Below, in pieces: positions 33,937-44,042 of a stretch of DNA of 64,000 nt; the first letter of the stretch is position 1; every line of letters starts with the position of its first letter. Both the position numbers and the translations under genes were made by a program. The stretch spans positions 1-64,000 of the forward strand of contig NZ_LMEO01000010.1 in assembly GCF_001426375.1 (NCBI RefSeq). Direction: 5' to 3'. The notes under the pieces were generated by a model. It worked only from the letters and a program-made list of their open reading frames with translations, ran no database searches and was not told the DNA's origin. The stretch is from Paenibacillus sp. Root444D2. GTDB taxonomy: Bacteria; Bacillota; Bacilli; Paenibacillales; NBRC-103111.

Positions 33937-35946
33937 ATGAGGGATGATAATCAAGCAATATCCAGAAGAAATGTGGGCATTTTTGCGCACGTGGATGCGG
34001 GTAAGACGACAACGACAGAGCATATTCTTTATCATAGCGGGCGAATTCGCTCGTTGGGTAGTGTAGATAACGGGACAGCGCAGACGGATTCTATGGATGT
34101 GGAAAGGGAGCGGGGGATATCGGTTCGCAGCGCGACGACCTCTTTTTCATGGAAGGATACGTTGATTAACCTTGTGGATACACCAGGTCACGTCGATTTC
34201 TTGTCGGAAGTGGAGCGTTCACTTCGGGTAATGGACGGGGCTATTCTTATTGTTTCAGCGGTGGAAGGGGTGCAGTCACAGACGGAAATGATCTGGCACA
34301 CACTGCAATCCCTCAAGATACCAACCTTGCTGTATATGAATAAAATGGACCGCGTCGGCGCGGATCCCGAGCGCGTGCTGCGCGATATTCACAAGCAGCT
34401 CACGGAGATGGCGGTGCCGATCTATGCACCGCTTGGTCAAGAGGACACGTTCCGCGGTGCGGCGAACGTGCTCTCGGATGACTCGGCGGATGCGGTCGCC
34501 GCGGATGGGGTGCGCGGATTCGACTTGGCATCCGCGGTGGAGAAGCTATCGGAGCTCGACGAGCGCATGCTCACGAGCTACATCGAAGGCGCGCCGGTCG
34601 AGGCACGCGAGGTGAAGGCAGCCCTGCAGCGATATGCGCGGCAGGGGGAGGCTTTTCCTTTGCTGGTGGGAGCCTCCAGCAAAGGGCTTGGTATCAAGGA
34701 GCTGATGGAAGCGATCCTTGATTATTTGCCTGGGCCGAGCGGCTCTGCGGAGCAGCCGCTTTCGGCCGTGGTGTTCAGGGTCGAGCGGGACAAGACCATG
34801 GGGAGAATGGCATACGTCCGCCTCTATGAGGGGACGATACGCAACCGGGACACCGTCGTCAATGTCACGCAGGGCGTGGAGGAGAAGGTGACCCAGATTC
34901 GCAAAATCGACGGCCGTAAAGCCGAAGATATCGGGTTTGTCATGGCCGGCGATATTGCAGCCGTCTGCGGCCTGACACAGGTGCGGATCGGCGATGTGCT
35001 GGGCCGAGCAGACAGCGTGCCGCCTGCGCCGCAGATGGCGGTTCCGCTCTTGACTGTGCAGGTTCACGCCGAGGGCGAGGCGCAGTATCCGGCGCTTGTC
35101 GTAGCGCTGCAGGAGCTGACGGACGAGGATCCGCTGCTCGATCTGCAGTGGCTGCAGGAGGAGCGCGAGCTGCATGTGAAAGTCATGGGCGCGATTCAGC
35201 TCGAGATTCTCACGAGTCTCTTGAGCTCGCGCTTTGGGCTCCGAGTAAGGTTCGACCAACCTTCCGTGATCTATAAAGAAACACCTTCGAAAGTGGGCGA
35301 AGGCTTCATTGCCTATACGATGCCCAAGCCGTGCTGGGCGATCTTACGCTTTCGTATCGAGCCTGGGGCGCCGGGCAGCGGGCTCGTGTATGAGTCGTTG
35401 GTACGCGGCGAGCATCTGCTCGTGCAGTACCAGAACGAGGTGGAGCGCCGTGTACCGGAGGCGCTCCAGCAAGGGCTGCTCGGTTGGGAAGTCACCGACC
35501 TCAAGGTGACTCTCGTCGAAGGCGAGCATCATGTATGGCACACTCACCCGCTCGACTTCGCTGTCGCTACGCCGATGGGCATCATGCAAGGTCTTGCGCA
35601 GACGGGCACGACACTGCTCGAACCGATGCTGCAGGTTCGCATTACCGTGCCTGAGGAGTTCGGGGGCAAGGTGCTCAGCGACCTTGTGCAGATGAGAGCG
35701 GCTTTTGATCCGCCGCAAATGACAGGAGGCAGATTCGTAGTCGAGGGTCGTCTGCCCGTGGCTACGTCACTGGAATATCCAGTGAAGCTGAGTGCAATGT
35801 CAGGCGGACGAGGTGTGATAACTTCCTCATTCGCAGGCTATCAGCCAAGTCCGCCGGACGTTCATGCGGAGCGTAAGCGGCGTGGAGTCAATCCGCTGGA
35901 TCAATCGAAGTATATTTTAGCTGTGCGTAAGGCATTGTCGACCTAA
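33937..35946 (+). CDS. TetM/OtrA-type ribosomal protection GTPase
   Basis: 669 residues with EF-G-like domain order. G1 AHVDAGKTTTTEH, switch I with RGISVRSATTSF, G3 DTPGHVDFLSEVERSLRVMDG, G4 NKMDRVG. Then domain II, and the EF-G domain III-V equivalents with a C-terminal region ending LDQSKYILAVRKALS. The length and the DxERERGI-type switch match tetracycline ribosomal protection proteins such as TetM and OtrA rather than true EF-G (about 690 with ISAAT). Chromosomal relatives are common in Paenibacillus-like genomes and may not confer resistance. The interior (about 34370-35580) is distinctly GC-rich. No mobile element flanks it. Confidence 0.85.
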   Translation: MRDDNQAISRRNVGIFAHVDAGKTTTTEHILYHSGRIRSLGSVDNGTAQTDSMDVERERGISVRSATTSFSWKDTLINLVDTPGHVDFLSEVERSLRVMDGAILIVSAVEGVQSQTEMIWHTLQSLKIPTLLYMNKMDRVGADPERVLRDIHKQLTEMAVPIYAPLGQEDTFRGAANVLSDDSADAVAADGVRGFDLASAVEKLSELDERMLTSYIEGAPVEAREVKAALQRYARQGEAFPLLVGASSKGLGIKELMEAILDYLPGPSGSAEQPLSAVVFRVERDKTMGRMAYVRLYEGTIRNRDTVVNVTQGVEEKVTQIRKIDGRKAEDIGFVMAGDIAAVCGLTQVRIGDVLGRADSVPPAPQMAVPLLTVQVHAEGEAQYPALVVALQELTDEDPLLDLQWLQEERELHVKVMGAIQLEILTSLLSSRFGLRVRFDQPSVIYKETPSKVGEGFIAYTMPKPCWAILRFRIEPGAPGSGLVYESLVRGEHLLVQYQNEVERRVPEALQQGLLGWEVTDLKVTLVEGEHHVWHTHPLDFAVATPMGIMQGLAQTGTTLLEPMLQVRITVPEEFGGKVLSDLVQMRAAFDPPQMTGGRFVVEGRLPVATSLEYPVKLSAMSGGRGVITSSFAGYQPSPPDVHAERKRRGVNPLDQSKYILAVRKALST

Positions 35947-35968
35947 ATTAGCTGGATGATCATTGTCA

Positions 35969-35997
35969 TTGACATGATGTACTTGCCTCAGTACAAT
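35969..35997 (+). promoter_or_regulatory. glpPK promoter
   Basis: TTGACA (35969-35974), 17-bp spacer, TACAAT (35992-35997). Transcription would start just before the GGAGAC-AGGAGA leader motif. Confidence 0.8.
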
Positions 35998-36021
35998 GAA
36001 GGTAAGTTAATAACATGTGAC

Positions 36022-36085
36022 GGAGACAGGAGACTCACTTGGATTGCCCATTGAATATCATTGGCAATACTTGGTGAGTTTTTTT
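36022..36085 (+). promoter_or_regulatory. GlpP-controlled leader terminator upstream of glpP
   Basis: The leader has GGAGACAGGAGA (36022-36033) immediately followed by a hairpin whose base is ACTCAC/GTGAGT and whose upper stem is ATTGCC/GGCAAT, then seven T residues (36079-36085). The same GGAGAC..AGGAGA motif precedes the terminator upstream of glpD. In Bacillus, GlpP binds leader RNA to prevent termination in the presence of glycerol-3-phosphate; the shared motif is the likely target. Confidence 0.75.
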
Positions 36086-36151
36086 GTTGTCATTCCGCTC
36101 ATTCTGGGATAGGGACAGATGTTCATTTTTAAAGAAACGGGGGCGAAAGTT

Positions 36152-36709
36152 ATGTCTTTGGAAGAGCAGTGTATTTTACCGGCCATTCGCAAAATGAGAG
36201 ACCTAGAGAAGCTATTTAAATCTAATTATACGTATATAGTTCTGTTGGATTGTCATATTGGGCAGTTGAAAAGCATTGTGGATCTGGGCAGAGAAAATGG
36301 AAAGAAGCTGCTGCTGCACGCTGACTTAATAGAAGGGCTCAAAAACGACGATTATGCGGCGGAATTTCTGTGTCAGAGTATTCGTCCTGCTGGTATCATT
36401 TCGACACGGGGAAATGTGATTATGAAGACGAAACAGAATGGCCTGATCGCCATTCAGCGGCTTTTTCTCCTAGACAGCAGTGCCTTGGATAAAAGCTACA
36501 CGCTTTTGGAGAGGACAAAACCTGATTTCATTGAGGTACTTCCCGGTATTATTCCGCACATTATCACGGAAGTGAAGGAGCGTTCGGGCATTCCTATTTT
36601 TGCAGGAGGACTCATTCGTACGGTGGAGGATGTGGAGCTTGCGTTAGGAGCTGGAGCAACGGCAGTTACTACGTCGAATACGGAGCTGTGGCAGCATTAT
36701 CATCAATGA
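36152..36709 (+). CDS. glpP: Glycerol uptake operon antiterminator GlpP
   Basis: 185 residues, TIM-barrel-like GlpP family, cytosolic. Signatures are TYIVLLDCHIGQLKSIVDLG, LLLHADLIEGLKNDDYAAEFL, GIISTRGNVI, the phosphate-binding PDFIEVLPGIIP and PIFAGGLIRTVEDVELALGAGA with AVTTSN. It binds glycerol-3-phosphate and leader RNA to allow read-through of terminators. ATG 36152 follows GGGGGC. It is 24 bp upstream of glpK, so it also controls its own operon through the leader at 36022-36085. Confidence 0.93.
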   Translation: MSLEEQCILPAIRKMRDLEKLFKSNYTYIVLLDCHIGQLKSIVDLGRENGKKLLLHADLIEGLKNDDYAAEFLCQSIRPAGIISTRGNVIMKTKQNGLIAIQRLFLLDSSALDKSYTLLERTKPDFIEVLPGIIPHIITEVKERSGIPIFAGGLIRTVEDVELALGAGATAVTTSNTELWQHYHQ

Positions 36710-36715
36710 TCCTGA

Positions 36716-38242
<1,527 letters not shown>

Positions 38243-38283
38243 GCGTGAGCAATGATATACTAATAACAAGTTAATATTCGGTT

Positions 38284-38346
38284 GGAGACTAGGAGAAGCC
38301 ACAGCGGCCTATACGTGTAAACGTGTTAGGTATGTTGTGGTTTTTT
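38284..38346 (+). promoter_or_regulatory. GlpP-controlled leader terminator upstream of glpD
   Basis: GGAGACTAGGAGA (38284-38296) is followed by a hairpin with base CCACA/TGTGG (38299-38303, 38336-38340), inner CCTA/TAGG pairing, and a T6 tract (38341-38346). The motif repeats that of the glpP leader. A TATACT hexamer near 38256 may be the -10 of a separate glpD promoter. Confidence 0.75.
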
Positions 38347-38374
38347 ATTTTATATCCGCGAGGGAGAGATTGAG

Positions 38375-40117
38375 ATGACGAAGGAACTTAAGCAAACCAA
38401 TATAGGGCAACAACAAGGGTTTAATGCGCTGAAAAGAACAGAAATGCTGCAAGCCATGTCGAAGCAAAAGCTTGATCTGATCGTAATTGGAGGCGGGATT
38501 ACGGGAGCTGGCATTGCGCTCGATGCACAGAGCAGAGGGCTTCGCACCGCGTTGATTGATATGCAGGACTTCGCTGCGGGGACGTCAAGCCGTTCGACCA
38601 AGCTGGTTCATGGCGGGCTGCGCTATCTCAAACAGCTGGATGTGAAGGTTGTTGCTGAGGTCGGTAAAGAGCGTGCGATTGTATATGAAAATGGGCCGCA
38701 TGTGACGACGCCGGAGTGGATGCTGCTGCCTTTCTATAAAGGGGGCACGTTCGGGAAGCTGTCCACCTCGCTGGGTCTGCGGGTTTATGATTTCTTGGCT
38801 GGTGTCAAAAGATCGGAGCGCCGTAAAATGTTCCGCCCAGAGGAAACCCTCTCGCATGAGCCTCTTTTGAAGAAGAAGGATCTCAAAGGCGGCGGTTACT
38901 ATGTGGAATACCGCACAGATGATGCGCGTTTAACTATTGAGGTTATGAAAAAGGCTGTAGAGCTGGGTGCTTTGGCGGTGAATTACGCTAAGGTGGAAGA
39001 GCTGCTGGTGGAGAATGGCAAGTTGGTTGGTGTGCGTGTGGTGGATCAGATTGGCGGCGGGGTGTCTGGAGAGACATCTGAAAAGGCGTCTGAAAAGAAG
39101 TCATACTCGCTGTACGCGAGTAAGATTGTTAATGCGGCCGGGCCTTGGGTCGATACGCTGCGCGAGATGGACCGCTCTAAGCATGGCAAGACGCTGCACC
39201 TGACCAAAGGGGTGCATCTGGTGTTCGATCAGAGCAAGTTCCCGCTGCGGCAGGCGATTTATTTTGATACGCCGGACGGGCGGATGGTGTTTGCCATTCC
39301 GCGGGACGGCAAAACTTACATCGGGACGACGGACACGAATTACAAAGGGGATATCGCGAATCCCCGTATTACCGAAGCAGATCGCGCTTATGTGCTGCGC
39401 GCCGCGAACGAGATGTTTCCGTCCCTCGGGTTGACGGAGGCTGACGTCGAATCGAGCTGGACCGGGCTGCGCCCTCTGATCCATCAAGAGGGCAAAGATC
39501 CTTCTGAGATTTCGCGCCGCGACGAAATCTTCGTCTCGGACTCCGGCCTCATCTCGATGGCCGGGGGCAAGCTGACCGGCTACCGCAAAATGGCGGAGTC
39601 GGTCGTGGACAAGATCGCCGCCATGCTGTTGGCGGAGGGCAAGGTCTCGGCGGCGCTGCCGCCGAGCCGCACCCGGACGCTGCCGATCTCCGGCGGCGAT
39701 GTGGGCGGCTCCGCGAAGCTGGCGCCGTTCTTGCGGGGCAAGGCCAGCCAAGGCCTGCGGCTGGGGTTGACCGAGGCAGAGGCTGCGCTGCTCGCGCGCA
39801 GGTACGGCTCCAACGTGGACGCCGTATTCGAGCTGCTGGAGCAGCACCGGGCTGAGGCGGCGCAGCGGGGCATGCCCGCCGCTGTGCTCGCTGCGCTCGT
39901 GTACGCGATCGAGTGCGAGATGGTCGTGAAGCCGGCGGATTTCTTCATCCGCCGCACGGGCGCCCTCTTCTTCGACATCTCGTGGGCAAAGCAGTGGAAG
40001 GCGCCTGCGATCGCCTTCATGGCTGAGCGCTTCGGCTGGGACGAAGCGCAAACCGCAGCCTACACCGCTGAGCTGGAGCAGCTGCTTCATGAAGCGGTGA
40101 ACCCGCTAGAGGCGTAA
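38375..40117 (+). CDS. glpD: Aerobic glycerol-3-phosphate dehydrogenase
   Basis: 580 residues, FAD-dependent, membrane-associated. The dinucleotide fold is VIGGGITGAGIALDAQSRG; the family signature follows as DFAAGTSSRSTKLVHGGLRYL. C-terminal features include GKTYIGTTDTNYKGD and SMAGGKLTGYRKMAE. It oxidises glycerol-3-phosphate to dihydroxyacetone phosphate and passes electrons to the quinone pool. Its own leader carries the GlpP-type terminator, so it is induced together with glpK. The 3' third (about 39400-40090) is much richer in GC than the flanks. Confidence 0.96.
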   Translation: MTKELKQTNIGQQQGFNALKRTEMLQAMSKQKLDLIVIGGGITGAGIALDAQSRGLRTALIDMQDFAAGTSSRSTKLVHGGLRYLKQLDVKVVAEVGKERAIVYENGPHVTTPEWMLLPFYKGGTFGKLSTSLGLRVYDFLAGVKRSERRKMFRPEETLSHEPLLKKKDLKGGGYYVEYRTDDARLTIEVMKKAVELGALAVNYAKVEELLVENGKLVGVRVVDQIGGGVSGETSEKASEKKSYSLYASKIVNAAGPWVDTLREMDRSKHGKTLHLTKGVHLVFDQSKFPLRQAIYFDTPDGRMVFAIPRDGKTYIGTTDTNYKGDIANPRITEADRAYVLRAANEMFPSLGLTEADVESSWTGLRPLIHQEGKDPSEISRRDEIFVSDSGLISMAGGKLTGYRKMAESVVDKIAAMLLAEGKVSAALPPSRTRTLPISGGDVGGSAKLAPFLRGKASQGLRLGLTEAEAALLARRYGSNVDAVFELLEQHRAEAAQRGMPAAVLAALVYAIECEMVVKPADFFIRRTGALFFDISWAKQWKAPAIAFMAERFGWDEAQTAAYTAELEQLLHEAVNPLEA

Positions 40118-40142
40118 AGCTCCAGCGGCTCCGGCTGTTACA

Positions 40143-40235
40143 GCTGTTCCTGCTATATGCTGTTCTGGCTGTTCCTGCTATATGCTGTTCTGGCTGTTCC
40201 TGCTATATGCTGTTCTAGCTGTTCCTACTACATGC
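40143..40235. repeat. 25-bp tandem repeat downstream of glpD
   Basis: Copies of a 25-bp unit beginning GCTGTTCCTGCTATATGC start at 40143, 40168 and 40193, with a diverged partial copy from 40218. No coding or regulatory sense could be given to it. It opens an 850-bp interval without genes (40118-40971). Confidence 0.9.
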
Positions 40236-40319
40236 CCCGCTGCTACTTTTCCGCCAGTAATTCATTGTTAGCTTCACGAGTCGGTCCATGCCCACTTCTG
40301 GTCATGAGCGGGTATTGTT

Positions 40320-40656
40320 GTGTTGCACTTTGTACAACAATTTGAAGCAATTCCGGCTGAATTAGGAAAATTATTGCAAAAAATACAACAATTTGGCCGC
40401 ATCTCGGAGGAAACGCGTGTTTTCAGCTGGAACTGTTGTACGAAATACAACTTTTTTGCCTAACATAGGGGAGAAGAGGAAATATTGTTGTACGAAATAC
40501 AACTTTGGAGGCTAAGGTAGAGCTGACGAGGACGTTTGTAGCACGGAAGACGCTTGGCGGGCTAAGGTAGGTAAGAAGAGGGTATTTGCTGCACGAATAC
40601 AACTTTGTAACCTGAGGTAGTTCAGCCGAGATGTAATGTCATACTGAATACAACTT
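40320..40656. repeat. Island of TTGTTGTA-type palindromes
   Basis: Palindromes centred near 40330, 40381, 40443, 40495, 40543 (decayed), 40595 and 40646. Spacings are 51, 62, 52, 48, 52 and 51. The first ones have right arm TACAACAA, the later ones TACAACTT with a CGAAA loop, so the arm drifts along the island while spacing holds. Confidence 0.85.
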
Positions 40657-40770
40657 GTACGATGGTTAGCCAGCGAATGTCACCAGACATACATTAGTTT
40701 TTGCATAAGCATCCACAGGCGAGATCCATCATGTGTCAATTTAGTGTTTTTAGCTCAAAAATAAGCAACC

Positions 40771-40811
40771 AGAACCTTCATGTGCTATTATGCCTATGGA
40801 GGTTCTTTTTT
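40771..40811 (+). terminator. Terminator-like hairpin upstream of the TVP38 gene
   Basis: AGAACCTTCAT pairs imperfectly with ATGGAGGTTCT and runs into six T residues. It lies 160 bp before the next gene and 650 bp after glpD, so it could be an attenuator of the downstream gene or the end of an unseen small RNA. Confidence 0.55.
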
Positions 40812-40971
40812 CGGTTGACTCGATTTTATAAATTTGCAACTTCACTTGCTTTCTCAGCCAGCTTTGATAAGCGAGCACGTCCTTTTGGACAGCGTAAGCC
40901 TTTATCCTTCGTTAATTTGAAAGGTTATCCTAATCTCCAACTAACTGTTAAGCGAGTAGGTGTGCATACAT

Positions 40972-41559
40972 ATGGGAATAACAGAACTCTTGTCCTACCT
41001 CACGGAAGATAATTTGGCGATGATCCTGGACAAGTATCGATCACTCGGCCCCTTGCCCGGTCTTCTTCTACCTTTCCTGAAATCATTCGTTCCGCCGCTT
41101 CCTACACTTGTCATTATTAGTGTAAATGCAGCTGTATATGGGCTGTGGCTCGGTTTTCTTTACTCTTGGATAGGTATTGTGTGCGGGTGCTTGGTGACTT
41201 TTGCGATCGTCAAAAAAGTAGCCGGCCATCCTTATCTAGAGCGCTGGGCACAAAAGCCCAAGGTCCAAAAAAGTCTCCTTTGGGCGCGCCGTCAGGCTTT
41301 CAACTATGTGTTTATACTCAGTCTTTTTCCGATAGGACCTTTCGTTGTGATTAATATGGCTGCCGGGCTAGTCGGCATGAGGTTTCGTTCTTTTTTGGTT
41401 GCGGTTGCCGCGGGGAAAGCGGTCATGGTCCTGTCGGTTAGCTTCATCGGACACGATCCTAAGCGATTCATTGAGAATCCGTATGAGTTGATCTACGTGG
41501 CCTTATTTATTGCGTTCTCACTTATGATTAGCAAAAAAATCGAGAAGCGTTTTATGTAG
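40972..41559 (+). CDS. TVP38/TMEM64 (VTT-domain) membrane protein
   Basis: 195 residues with about five hydrophobic segments. The VTT signature is visible: LPFLKSFVPPLPTLVIISVNAAVYG, a later GCLVTFAIVKKVAGHPYLERW and LFPIGPFVVINMAAGLVGMRFRSFL. DedA/VTT proteins move lipids or lipid carriers across membranes, but this member is uncharacterised. ATG 40972 is chosen over the in-frame GTG at 40960. Encoded alone. Confidence 0.85.
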   Translation: MGITELLSYLTEDNLAMILDKYRSLGPLPGLLLPFLKSFVPPLPTLVIISVNAAVYGLWLGFLYSWIGIVCGCLVTFAIVKKVAGHPYLERWAQKPKVQKSLLWARRQAFNYVFILSLFPIGPFVVINMAAGLVGMRFRSFLVAVAAGKAVMVLSVSFIGHDPKRFIENPYELIYVALFIAFSLMISKKIEKRFM

Positions 41560-41662
41560 AGTAAGTGTGCGTGAACGTTTACGTGTACGTATCTTTGTAC
41601 GGTATACATATCTGCGTACGTACATCTGCTTCTCAGAGTATATATTGGCAGTATAAGCAATT

Positions 41663-42544
41663 TTAAGACGAAAGCATCTCAAGAAATTTAGCCGCCGCAA
41701 CAGACGACGTCATATCTTGACGGGTGGTGATTCCGATGCTGCGGGCAGGGATGGCTTTGGCAGGCTTTAGCTCATGCAGATCACCTTCAGCCAATTCTTT
41801 GACGACGTAAGACCGAGGGACGAAAGCAACGCCGAAGCCGAGTTTTGCAAATTCGATAAGCAGATCAATGCTGCCGAGCTCGATGTCGGCCTCGATCGTG
41901 ACTTCTTGGGCAGCGAACCATTGCTCAACGAAACGCCTTGTGCTGCTTCCAGGAGACAGGAGCAGTAAGGGGAATTGGCTGATATCCTGCGCGGAAAGTG
42001 AGTGGTCATCTCGATCACGGTAAGCTTCACCGCCCACGAAGCAGTCTTGGAGGGTCATGATCGCTTGGACATCGAGATGAGGATCATCGGCAGTTGGCAA
42101 ATGAATAAGTCCGAAATCGATGCTGCCCTCTTTGACTCGAGCTGTAATCTCGGATGTTTTGCCGTGAGAAAGACGGATGCGGACATCGGGATATTGTTTA
42201 TGAAAGGTATCCAAATAAGGGAATAAGAAGTGCTTGAATAACGAATCACTCGCTCCGACACGAAGTTCGCCTCCTGTGAGGTGCTTGAGTGCGGACATTT
42301 TTTTCTCCCCAGCCTCCAAAAGTGCAAAAGATTGCTCCACATAAAGCAGTAATTGCTTCCCCTCAGTTGTTAGCTCCACACCCTTGGATTGCCGGTGAAA
42401 AAGCTTTATGGATAGGGCCTGTTCCATTTGTTTAATTGCATAGCTGACGGATGGTTGGGTAATGTAAAGCTCCCCGGCTGCTTTGGTTAAATTGCCCGCT
42501 TTGGCGGCGTGAAGGAATATTCGGTACCATTCTAAATGGATCAT
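41663..42544 (-). CDS. LysR-family transcriptional regulator
   Basis: 293 residues. N-terminal winged HTH with LTKAAGELYITQPSVSYAIKQME and IKLFHRQSKGVELTTEGK; C-terminal periplasmic-binding-like effector domain from about residue 90 (GGELRVGASDSLFKHFLFPYL). ATG 42544 has AAAGGAG upstream. It is divergent from aroA with 109 bp between starts, the usual arrangement for a LysR activator and its target, so control of the shikimate enzyme by an aromatic-pathway metabolite is a reasonable inference. Confidence 0.92.
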   Translation of the reverse strand: MIHLEWYRIFLHAAKAGNLTKAAGELYITQPSVSYAIKQMEQALSIKLFHRQSKGVELTTEGKQLLLYVEQSFALLEAGEKKMSALKHLTGGELRVGASDSLFKHFLFPYLDTFHKQYPDVRIRLSHGKTSEITARVKEGSIDFGLIHLPTADDPHLDVQAIMTLQDCFVGGEAYRDRDDHSLSAQDISQFPLLLLSPGSSTRRFVEQWFAAQEVTIEADIELGSIDLLIEFAKLGFGVAFVPRSYVVKELAEGDLHELKPAKAIPARSIGITTRQDMTSSVAAAKFLEMLSS

Positions 42545-42653
42545 GATATAGAGCTCCTTTATGGGAAGGTGCTTATTTGGTGATTTCATCTATGCCTTTA
42601 CCTCCTATTATAATTGGCTTACAGGATACGCACAATTGGAGAGGGTGGATGAG

Positions 42654-44009
42654 ATGAAGGATTCAAAGACGCACGAGCCAGATCGGAGAGCTAGATCTCC
42701 GTGGTCGCAGCATCTGGAAGGACAGGAGGTACGGTTGTCGCCGCTTCACGGAGCGGTAGATGCCACTATTACGATACCGGGCAGTAAAAGCTTCACCAAT
42801 CGCGCACTCCTTATTGCTGCACTGGCGAAGGGGACCACGCGACTTCAGGGTATTTTACAAAGCGATGATTCCTATTGGTGTATGAAAGCGCTCGGAGAGC
42901 TGGGAGTTGGAATCGAGATGGATGGGGACTCGCTTACGGTCAAGGGGAACGAAGGGCATTGGTCTGTCGCGAAAGCGGATTTGTATGTTGGGGCTGCTGG
43001 AACGGTCGCACGCTTTTTACCCGGGGCGCTTGCCGTTGGACATGGGGAATGGAAAGTTGATGGCAGTAAGCGTATGGCTGAAAGGCCTCTTGCACCTTTA
43101 TTGGACGCGTTATCCAGTTTGGGGGCGGATATCCGTTATAACGGCAATCTTGGATGTGTGCCGCTGACGCTACATGCGGATGGTCTTAACGGAGGAGAAG
43201 TAACGGTTTCTGGAGCGGTTTCCAGTCAGTTTATTAGTGGATTGCTCCTCGCAGCTCCTTATGCGAAAGACACTCTTACCATTCGGATCGCTGATCAAAT
43301 TGTGCAGCGGGACTACGTCGAGATGACATTAGATATGATGTGGGCGTTCGGTGTGAGGCCGGAGGTTCATGAGGATGGGCAAACGATTACGATTCAGCCG
43401 AGCGTTTATGAAGCTCGTACATTCATGCTGGAACCCGATGTATCAACTTGCGGTTACTTCTGGGCACTCGCTGCTCTGACGAATGGACGTGTACGTATTG
43501 AGGGAATTTCCTCGCAGACACGACAACCGGATATAGAGCTACTGTCTGTTTTGGAGAAAATGGGCTGTTCGGTGACGCATGGTGAGCGTTACATTGAAGT
43601 CCGGGGTACAAACCGTTTTAAAGGCGGCTTCACGGTGAGTATGCAGCGTTGGTCTGACCAGACGCTTACACTAGCAGCATTGGCTCCCTTCGCAGATGGT
43701 CCCATTACATTGACGGATGCTGCGCATATCAGGCATCACGAGTGCGACCGCATTGCGGCGATGTGTGAGGAACTTGGGAAGCTTGGCGTTCAGGTGGAAG
43801 AACATGCGGATGGGTTAACGGTGTACCCAGGGGAGCCGCAGCCCGCGCTGCTCGACCCCCACGACGACCATCGAATGGCGATGGCTCTTTCATTGATCGG
43901 CGCAAGGGTGAATGGCGTCAGGATTGCGGATCCAGGCTGTGTTTCGAAAACATGCCCAGACTTTTTTGATCGTTGGCGAGAGCTGGGTGTCGGGGTGGAG
44001 GTTATTTAA
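42654..44009 (+). CDS. aroA: 3-phosphoshikimate 1-carboxyvinyltransferase (EPSP synthase)
   Basis: 451 residues, about 20 longer than usual because of an N-terminal extension rich in charged residues. Substrate residues are seen: IPGSKSFTNRALL (K45, S46, R50), SSQFISGLLLAAP, HHECDRIAAM, DDHRMAMALSLIGA and VSKTCPDFFDRW. The glyphosate-contact loop reads VGAAGTVARFL: the usually conserved Asn of the N-A-G-T motif is Ala114, and the residue after Arg120 is Phe. ATG 42654 has GAGGGTGG upstream. It is divergent from a LysR gene and apart from other shikimate genes, so it may be a second or specialised EPSP synthase. Confidence 0.9.
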   Translation: MKDSKTHEPDRRARSPWSQHLEGQEVRLSPLHGAVDATITIPGSKSFTNRALLIAALAKGTTRLQGILQSDDSYWCMKALGELGVGIEMDGDSLTVKGNEGHWSVAKADLYVGAAGTVARFLPGALAVGHGEWKVDGSKRMAERPLAPLLDALSSLGADIRYNGNLGCVPLTLHADGLNGGEVTVSGAVSSQFISGLLLAAPYAKDTLTIRIADQIVQRDYVEMTLDMMWAFGVRPEVHEDGQTITIQPSVYEARTFMLEPDVSTCGYFWALAALTNGRVRIEGISSQTRQPDIELLSVLEKMGCSVTHGERYIEVRGTNRFKGGFTVSMQRWSDQTLTLAALAPFADGPITLTDAAHIRHHECDRIAAMCEELGKLGVQVEEHADGLTVYPGEPQPALLDPHDDHRMAMALSLIGARVNGVRIADPGCVSKTCPDFFDRWRELGVGVEVI

Positions 44010-44042
44010 GCAAGATCACTCCACACATGCTTTGCAGCAGAG

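Noticed and set aside
40157..40345. Plus-strand Leu/Phe-rich small membrane protein
   Set aside because: Hydrophobicity comes from the 25-bp tandem repeat; no start signal.
40701..41012. Plus-strand frame before the TVP38 gene
   Set aside because: Crosses a terminator-like hairpin and overlaps the real gene in another frame.
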